Position numbers and translations under genes: made by a program
Shown: positions 57,465-64,000 of the stretch, one piece after another
How positions within the stretch are numbered: the stretch's first letter is position 1
How the letters are laid out: every line of letters begins with the position of its first letter
Notes under the pieces: model-generated
Seen by the model: the letters and a program-made list of their open reading frames with translations, nothing else
What the model was told of the DNA's origin: nothing
Databases searched by the model: none
Source of the DNA: Corynespora cassiicola
Taxonomy: Eukaryota; Ascomycota; Dothideomycetes; Pleosporales; Corynesporascaceae
NCBI GenBank assembly: GCA_022059125.1
Contig: JAEUWY010000015.1
Location: 558,001 to 622,000, forward strand
DNA length: 64,000 bases
Direction: 5' to 3'

Positions 57465-59127
57465 ATGACGGCTGAAATAACCAACCAGCTAGCAGCGACG
57501 AAGCTCAGGTGAGATGCACTCCCGCAGTCTTGACCGCGCCCGACGCGTGTACTGACAGGCCTTGCAGCGAGTCGTCGCCTTCGGGAGAGCTGAACTGGAA
57601 AGATGGCCTGAAAGCTCCTGCAAAAGACGCTCGGCCACAGACTGAGGTACGCCCGCCTGTCCCCGCCCGCCCTGTGCGCCTCGTGCGCTCGGCTTCGTGA
57701 CCGGACTAACCCTGCTGCAGGATGTCACCGCGACAAAAGGTCTCGAGTTTGAGGATTTCTTTATCAAGCGGGAGTTGATGATGGGCATTTTCGAGGCCGG
57801 CTTCGAGAAGCCCTCGCCCATTCAGGAAGAGACCATCCCCGTCGCCCTCACCGGCCGAGACATTCTTGCGCGCGCGAAGAACGGCACCGGAAAAACGGCC
57901 GCCTTCGTCATCCCCACCCTCGAACGCGTTAACCCCAAGAGCCCAAAGACACAGGCCCTTATCCTCGTCCCGACCCGAGAACTGGCCCTTCAGACATCGC
58001 AGGTGTGCAAGATGCTGGGCAAGCACCTTGGCATCAATGTCATGGTCTCGACTGGTGGCACCGGCCTCAAGGATGACATCATTCGTTTGTCGGATCCTGT
58101 CCATATCATCGTTGGAACTCCCGGCAGAATTCTGGATTTGGCGGGCAAAGGCGTCGCCGACCTTTCGGCATGCCAGACGTTCGTCATGGACGAGGCTGAC
58201 AAACTCCTATCGCCCGAATTCACTCCCGTTATCGAGCAGCTCCTTGGCTTCCATCCCAAGGACAGACAGGTCATGCTCTTCAGTGCCACGTTCCCCATTG
58301 TGGTTAAGAGCTTCAAGGACAAACACATGAACTCACCATATGAGATCAACCTGATGGACGAACTAACCCTGCGTGGTATTACTCAGTATTACGCCTTCGT
58401 TGAGGAGAAGCAGAAGGTGCACTGCTTGAACACCCTCTTCAATAAGCTGCAGATCAACCAGTCCATCATCTTCTGCAACTCGACGAACCGTGTCGAGCTT
58501 CTTGCCAAGAAGATCACCGAGCTGGGCTATTCGTGCTTCTACTCGCACGCTCGCATGCTTCAGCACAACCGTAACCGTGTTTTCCACGACTTCCGCAATG
58601 GTGTTTGCCGAAACCTTGTCTGCTCCGACTTGCTCACCCGTGGTATTGATATTCAGGCTGTCAACGTCGTGATCAACTTCGATTTCCCCAAGAACGCTGA
58701 GACCTATCTTCATCGTATTGGTCGTTCCGGCCGTTTCGGACACTTGGGTCTGGCTATTAACCTCATCAATTGGGATGACCGCTTCAACCTCTACCGTATC
58801 GAGCAGGAGTTGGGTACTGAGATCCAGCCCATTCCCCAGGTCATCGAGAAGAAGTTGTATGTCTATGAGTCCCCCGAGAGCATTCCCCGTCCCATGTCGA
58901 ACCCCCCACGCCCGCAGGGCCAGATCCAAGGCCAGGGACAGCAGCAGCAGGACCAGGACGGTGTTGTTGCGCGCAACAACCCACAGGGCAATGGCCGCCA
59001 GAACTACAACCGTGGCCCGCGCGGTGGATACCAAGGACAGCGCCGCGGCCCACCCCAGAACCAGCAGAACCGTCAGAATGGACAGCCTCAGCGTGGTCCA
59101 CGCCCCCCACCTCCCGCCCAAGCATAG
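57465..59127 (+). CDS. DHH1: DEAD-box RNA helicase Dhh1
   Basis: Exons 57465-57508, 57568-57646 and 57721-59127 encode 509 aa. Introns are 59 and 74 bp. The N-terminus has [20 protein letters not shown] and [20 protein letters not shown], typical of Dhh1/DDX6. The DEAD-box motifs are complete: PSPIQEE (Q), AKNGTGKT (I), PTRELALQ (Ia), DEAD (II), SAT (III), IIFCN (IV), TRGIDIQ (V), [10 protein letters not shown] (VI). After residue ~410 the tail is rich in Gln, Asn, Arg, Gly and Pro, the low-complexity type that drives P-body assembly. Dhh1 activates decapping and represses translation. A frame opening at 57697 inside intron 2 would skip the first two exons; I reject that start. Confidence 0.97.
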
Positions 59128-60900
59128 GTGATGCTTGGAGGTGAGTGAGGAAGGGGAAATGGTTTTGTCTGAGCAGCTTTCGTTGACTCGGGCGCAGCGT
59201 CCGTCAACATTTACGTCACGATCTCTCTTTGCCCAGAGGACCAGATGGTTGCGTCTTTTTTTCTTTTTCATGTCGTTCGCGGCTGCACATTTTTGGAGTT
59301 GTTTTCCTATCACGATAACACGAGCGGGGTTGTCGACGAATCGATACGGGATACCTGATTTTCTTTTCTCGGGCATAACGAATCGGTTCATCGGCGCACT
59401 GGAGTTTTGCCATACCGGACCGTTCTATATGTACTATATACCATGGTCTGATTCTGGATCGGGGCTATCTTGTCGGCTCGTTTGCCGGTTTCTTTTCTTT
59501 CCTTGCGGCGGCCTTCGTTTGTCTCGCGGAGGCCACTTTCTCCTCCGCACTTTCCATATCGCGCATCTCTCCTGCATTTCGGCCACTGACGGAGTAATTG
59601 CTAAAAGTCCGATCGCTTTCATGGTAGAGGATTTTACCATTCTCTCACACCTCCCCGACACTCGAGACTCAACATACGCTGGATATGACTACTTTGATTG
59701 CGCTATGCGGACTTTTTCCCCTGCACATCGATCGCGTCTTATGTCTCAGCACTTGGCCAGGACTTTCTTCGGCTCTGGCAGGCCGATACAATCACCCTTT
59801 TTCTACTTATCCGACGAGGTGCCACTGCTTCGTGTGCCAACCACTACATCCATGTTTCTGCGGCCCTCTCCCTCCTCCAGGATACCGCCTCTACAGAGCG
59901 CTACCTTCGGCTCATATCAAAGTTGATCATCTCTTCCATCAAACTGGATTACAGACCAGATCAGTCTGGGACCTAGACTCTTGACATTAAGTGTCCCCCA
60001 ACCTCTCACCCTTTCTTAGCAAAAAAAAGCATTGGATCCGAAAAGTGGCTTTTTTTTACCTGTCAACAAAAAGCGGTAAGGAGATACGGATTTGGGGTTT
60101 GAGGCCAGGATTTCCCGGTAGAAAGAAGAAAGACCAAAATCATGCTTAAATGAGAAAATGTCGAAGAAAAATATTTTTAGGGCCCAGGTTTCGAGGCTGT
60201 GGACGGTGGATGCATGGTTCAGGCTGGGCTAAGCTAGAGATGGCACGACAGGCTTTGGGCCTTGTGAGTGTGCTGAGGGCTTGGGTCTGGCGTCATGTTA
60301 TGGGACTGAAGGGCCTTTTATCAGTGGCCCTGCCGGTTACTGTCCGTAGCTAAGGAATGCGAAGATTGATACCCCTAAGATTGGTTCTTGAGTAAGTGAT
60401 TGTTCGAGTGCCATGTTGTGGTCCGTTCTTGGTGGATTTGTGAGCATGGTGCTGGGGTGCTGATTGTTTGCTGAACGACCTTGCTCGTCCCAGACGTCAC
60501 TGTTCTCGCCACTGCATGCCGTTCCCACAACCTGGTTCGAGACTCCCAGCGGCTGGACCGTCTCTCTGGGTCGATGATGGCGAGGAGATGGTAATATCAC
60601 CTGAGTCTCGGGTACTTTGTAAAAAAAGCATGGGACCGAGTCGTCGGGTACCTCAAACAAAACAATATATTGACCCCTTCATCCCACCATGCAAAAGTGC
60701 TCCAAAGTCTTTAGGTGGCATTTGAAGCGCACTGCTACGGCCTGGAGCGGAGCTGAGGCTGTTAATTACTGCTGCGGGTTTGGATCCGAGGAGTGACTCA
60801 TGGACGGCCGTTGGGGATGATCGGTGCGAGTTATCTGTTTTAGTCGGCTTTTTCGAGGTTCTGGCAGCTGGACCGTTGGCTTGGGTGGGCGGCTGTTTGG
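59128..60900. other. DHH1 3' flank and spacer
   Basis: About 1.8 kb. A long frame at 59135-59926 has no domain, poor codon pattern and many runs of T; it is more likely a pyrimidine-rich UTR. Nothing else is supported. Confidence 0.4.
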
Positions 60901-63367
60901 GAGGGTCTCAGGTACGGTACTGGCGATTGCGATTGGAGAGTGATGTACGCCTAGATACTTTGGTGTGTAATTGTTTCAGATGTACCATAGTGTAAAGAAT
61001 AAGCTTAATTATTGATGTGTGAGTAACTTTCATTGTAAAGTATGAGGTTCTTGGATTAAAGGCCCCGTACGGAAGGGAGATTACATTTATTACTAGCATG
61101 ACTGTACGTAGCAACTTTTCTTCTCGGAAGCTTGTGTCACTGTATAATATCTAATTGGCTGAAAACTATTAAGTTATTGGAACAAGGGCCGGGGTTGTGT
61201 AACGTACAGGGTAGGAGGAACTAGCTTGTGGACGCAGATGCAGTTAATGGCGCGTTTTTCGAGAGCTGTTATCAAAATTATATGTTCTAGAGTTGTATCA
61301 TTTTTCGTTATAAGCTGAGAAGATATAATGTCCGAAATACTGGTCTGCGTTTTTATTGCCAAATGGCGTGGTTCCTACAGAGGTACATACATATCCTTAG
61401 AATGGAGAATTATATAGGCAACAGAGACACCGTTATGTACTACTAGACAGAAAATTATATATAAGACGTCATTTTTATACAATTCAGAGTTATAAATTAC
61501 TCATAAAAATAATGCAGGGTGCAGAAGTTATGACTGCGCAGCTAAGCTGTTAATCCTGGGCATGGTGAGAGCATTCCTCTGCCGAAAGAGCTTCGAGGTG
61601 TAACATATTTTTCATCTTCATTCAGTACTATTATAACTGATTTGTACCGTCTTTCGATTTTATGGCGTGCATCTGTTGTCCACATGTTATAGGATACTTA
61701 ACGATCCGGTTACCGCTAAAGTAATCTTAGAGCGCATGATTAAACCCGAATACAAAAGTACAGTGGCAAACATGAAATACCATATAGTACCAACCGGTAA
61801 TGACTATTCTGTATTAACATTCTATTCTGAGCGTCTCTGTATAGCTAATTCCTCATATCCCATATTTTCTCGGTGATCCTCGCCCTTATGCCGCCCTTCA
61901 CACCAATCGCAACACTTTAACTACTTGACTCTTAAGCAACTCGGAAAGTGCATTGGCCAAGTCGGAGCTATCAACCGTAGACACAATAAGCGCCACATCG
62001 ATAAAGTTAGCCATCTATGACTCTTATTCGGCGTTCCCTTTCAGACAAGGTCAGTGTATGACATATTGACTGCGGGTATATATAGATCAGGTATCCGATA
62101 GTATGTAGCCTTCCTGAACCAGCCTTTTCCAAAGGTTTGAATCACCATCATACACTTGAATTTCCAAGCCCAATCTTTTATCTCGCAAATTGGCCTATTA
62201 ACAGCCTTTGCCCCTAAAACAAGAGTCTTACCCCTTTCACAAAGGCACTGTGAGAGATCCAAATCACATCATCCCAACAGCAACACTTCTAATCGAATAT
62301 TATGTGCGTCAAACACCATATGATCTGCAGGAACAATTGCAACTACGAAGCAAATGTTCAGGTCGGCACTTGCTCCAAATTTCCGTTCTATGGATATCCT
62401 TGTAAAGCCAATAGTATCCCACCTCATGTACTTAAATATCATTACTTTCAAACTCCATGCGACAGGCATCATGAGGAACCTCCGGTAAATAATTTTGCAG
62501 TCAAGAAAGACGAAAGTGAGAAGGCTGAGGCTCCGGCTAGTGCTGATTTCCAGACGGAGACAAAACCATCTTCATGATAAGGGTAGTGACTGTCACACTT
62601 GTAGTTTTTCTTTCTTTCGAGTCATTCATTTAGATGCTCTATTTTTTTTTATTCATGGTATAGGCTATTTAGAATATGTAAATAAATTCTCTTGACGTAA
62701 ATATACATCTCCCAGGGAACACCTCTGTCTCTTCGATTTTGAAAAGCATCAAATTTTGAAGTCTATGAACCCCAGTACACAGGAACAATCTCGAACCAAA
62801 AATAGACTTCAGGGAAATGGTAAGAAAGTATCCTAAAGATATGGGTTTCCGTTAAACAGACCTAGAAAGCTGTATTATACAATCATACGTTCAAGGAGAG
62901 GTTTTGAGATGTAGATACATCCTGGCTTCTTTAGGTAGTGTTTCCTCGAGGTGCCAATAGCAAAAAAAGGGGGTTATCACTAGTACTAAACAAGAAACAA
63001 GGTGATTTCGTTATAGGGCTGTTTTATGACTATGTGGGAGTTTTAGTAGTGATTCGGGGAGTGTTAGCCACGGGTAAGCATCATATGTGGGAACTAAGAC
63101 TCTTGATTAGACGCCAGCGCTCATATCTCCTCTTAATCAACTACACCGACAAATGTTCAACTGTCCTGATTTATCAAAGTTAGAATAACTTAGATAATAC
63201 AACGCATGCTCCTATATTGTTACCAAACAAGTAGAGAGGCATTGAAAAGTATTTGCGATGGCAAACCTCAAACCTACTTGGCACTAGTATATTATAATGC
63301 CCCCGTGCCCATACACGCCCTGTTATTTTTTTTTTCGTATTCCTTCAGAAGTACCAAAGCTAACAAA
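60901..63367. other. AT-rich gene-poor block
   Basis: Composition shifts to AT-rich near 60.9 kb and stays so. Only short open frames occur, for example 61667-61876 (+) and 62041-62262 (-). The latter reads GKTLVLGAKAVNRPICEIKD and might be a scrap of a former gene. No terminal repeats or polymerase motifs are visible. A possible small gene inside is listed separately. Confidence 0.5.
62302..62577 (+). CDS. Possible small Cys/His-rich protein
   Basis: A 91-codon frame starting MCVKHHMICRNNCNYEANVQ, with VGTCSKFPFYGYPCKAN, TPCDRHHEEPP and a charged end (KKDESEKAEAPASADFQTE). Four to six Cys and several His in CxxHHxxCxxxC-like spacing suggest a zinc-binding knuckle. No signal peptide and no visible intron. 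It is more GC-balanced than its AT-rich surroundings, which favours a real or recently real gene. I do not recognise the family. It may be a fragment of a longer gene. Confidence 0.35.
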   Translation: MCVKHHMICRNNCNYEANVQVGTCSKFPFYGYPCKANSIPPHVLKYHYFQTPCDRHHEEPPVNNFAVKKDESEKAEAPASADFQTETKPSS

Positions 63368-63999
63368 ATGTCTGATTTGAAATCCCGCCCTTCCATTCTA
63401 CCTGACCGTAAGTAGAGCTCAGGCTTGCTTAGCTCTACATGCCCAATATTGACGATTTAGTAGCTTCGCCTACTTTCAGTACGCCGATAGGCGCCACCGG
63501 AACAAATGGCATTGGGACTAAACAAGATGGCCTACTCAAGGAACTGCAAAAGAAGGAACTTACGAATTAAGAAATTGATATTCTTGGTGAGGAAGCCGGC
63601 CTTCTTAGCCGAAGTGAAAGACGGAAACATCCAGTCATAAACAATCAGGGGGTGCAGGAACTCGTCGTTCACCTAGAAAACAAGTCCCTAGAATTGGTTT
63701 TCAAATAACTTATACCTCCGAAGATGGTTTGCTGACGCTAAGCGAAGAAGAGGAAGAGGAGTTCTAGCCAAGATAAAAAAGGAAAAAGAGATGAACAAAG
63801 CCAGAACGGGCCTGTAAACCTAGAACACGATGCAAACCAGGGGGAGGGCATGGTAAGGCGAAGCAAATCGGATGAGCCCCAAATCCTCTAAGGACCAGAA
63901 CCTAGACGAGGAGCCCAGATAGACCTTCTCAAACTGATCAATCAGACCAGGGAGAAGGTCAGAATAACACCATAGATAGTTCAAGTGATTTGATGTATA
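63368..63999 (+). pseudogene. Gene relic with RIP-like stop codons, partial
   Basis: Starts MSDLKSRPSILPD (ATG at 63368, exon 1 to 63407). A splice-like GTAAGT..TTTAG gap of 53 bp leads to exon 2 at 63461, which stays in one frame to the window edge. That frame has stops at 63568, 63706, 63733, 63739, 63889, 63973 and 63991 (TAA, TAA, TGA, TAA, TAA, TAG, TGA) and no frameshift. Each stop could come from a Gln or Arg codon by one C-to-T change. The visible product is hydrophilic with a Lys/Arg-rich patch around AKKRKRSSSQ. It may be a dispersed-repeat gene inactivated by RIP. Family not recognised. Confidence 0.55.
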
Positions 64000-64000
64000 A

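Noticed and set aside
59135..59926. 263-codon plus-strand frame after DHH1
   Set aside because: Overlaps the DHH1 stop and 3' UTR, is T-rich and low in coding signal, and has no domain.
60520..60565. tRNA-like GGTTCGAGACTC segment
   Set aside because: No acceptor or anticodon stem can be paired around it.

Overview
The window looks like nuclear DNA of a filamentous ascomycete. Genes are compact and carry short introns, mostly 48-70 bp, with GT..AG ends and CTAAC/CTGAC-type branch points. Coding sequence is GC-leaning, conserved eukaryotic housekeeping genes stand close together on both strands, and there is no bacterial-style operon structure. Protein features such as the DUF2434-like membrane protein, the HAD Swiss-Army-Knife protein and the CBS-PB1 protein point to Pezizomycotina. 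A Pleosporales-like Dothideomycete is my guess, not a proof.

Layout, left to right. 1-410: edge of a small single-pass membrane protein gene (-). 0.4-4 kb: gene-poor, with one doubtful small ORF. 4.1-7.1 kb: GH47 alpha-mannosidase (-). 8.2 kb: intron-containing tRNA-Pro(UGG) (-). 8.7-12.8 kb: divergent pair CCT6 (-) / NOP56 (+). 14.8-16.8 kb: Hpc2/HUN-domain protein (+). 17.6-18.2 kb: unknown 195-aa protein (-). 19.7-21.4 kb: DUF2434-like 7-TM protein (+). 22.1-23.9 kb: Sds23-like CBS protein (+). 24.7-28.3 kb: a possible small membrane-protein gene, a RING protein (-), and divergent from it a HAD_SAK protein with RGG tail (+). 29.1-30.5 kb: RNase T2 (+). 30.9-32.4 kb: a decayed tandem small-gene pair and a duplicated exon scrap. 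32.4-35 kb: divergent pair prefoldin-6 (-) / VPS4 (+). 36.3-39.8 kb: importin Kap121/Pse1 (-). 40.6-44.1 kb: divergent CBS-PB1 protein (-) / RPS26 (+). 44.6-45.5 kb: VanZ-like protein (-). 47-50.5 kb: SAGA subunit SPT7 (+). 51.9-54.4 kb: an unrecognised acidic, AT-hook-like nuclear protein built from repeated exons (+). 55.7-59.1 kb: divergent rhomboid protease (-) / DHH1 (+). From about 60.9 kb the sequence turns AT-rich and gene-poor, ending in a gene relic whose many stops all fit C-to-T change, as expected of repeat-induced point mutation (RIP).

The genes do not form one pathway. They cover proteostasis (CCT6, prefoldin, RING), ribosome biogenesis (NOP56, RPS26), chromatin and transcription (Hpc2-like, SPT7, the repeated-exon protein), mRNA fate (DHH1, HAD_SAK/RGG, RNase T2), trafficking and glycans (VPS4, Kap121, GH47) and signalling (Sds23, CBS-PB1). 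Many are head-to-head pairs with 300-900 bp shared promoters.

The most notable structures are: six copies of one short TA-flanked MITE family, all in 3' flanks or convergent gaps; a gene whose internal exons repeat one acidic/basic module with introns at the same codon; an in-frame continuation, encoding a membrane helix, just after the stop of the RING gene; and a tandem small-gene pair broken by a perfect 7-bp duplication. I found no clearly undescribed biological system. The repeated-exon protein and the MITE family are the best leads.
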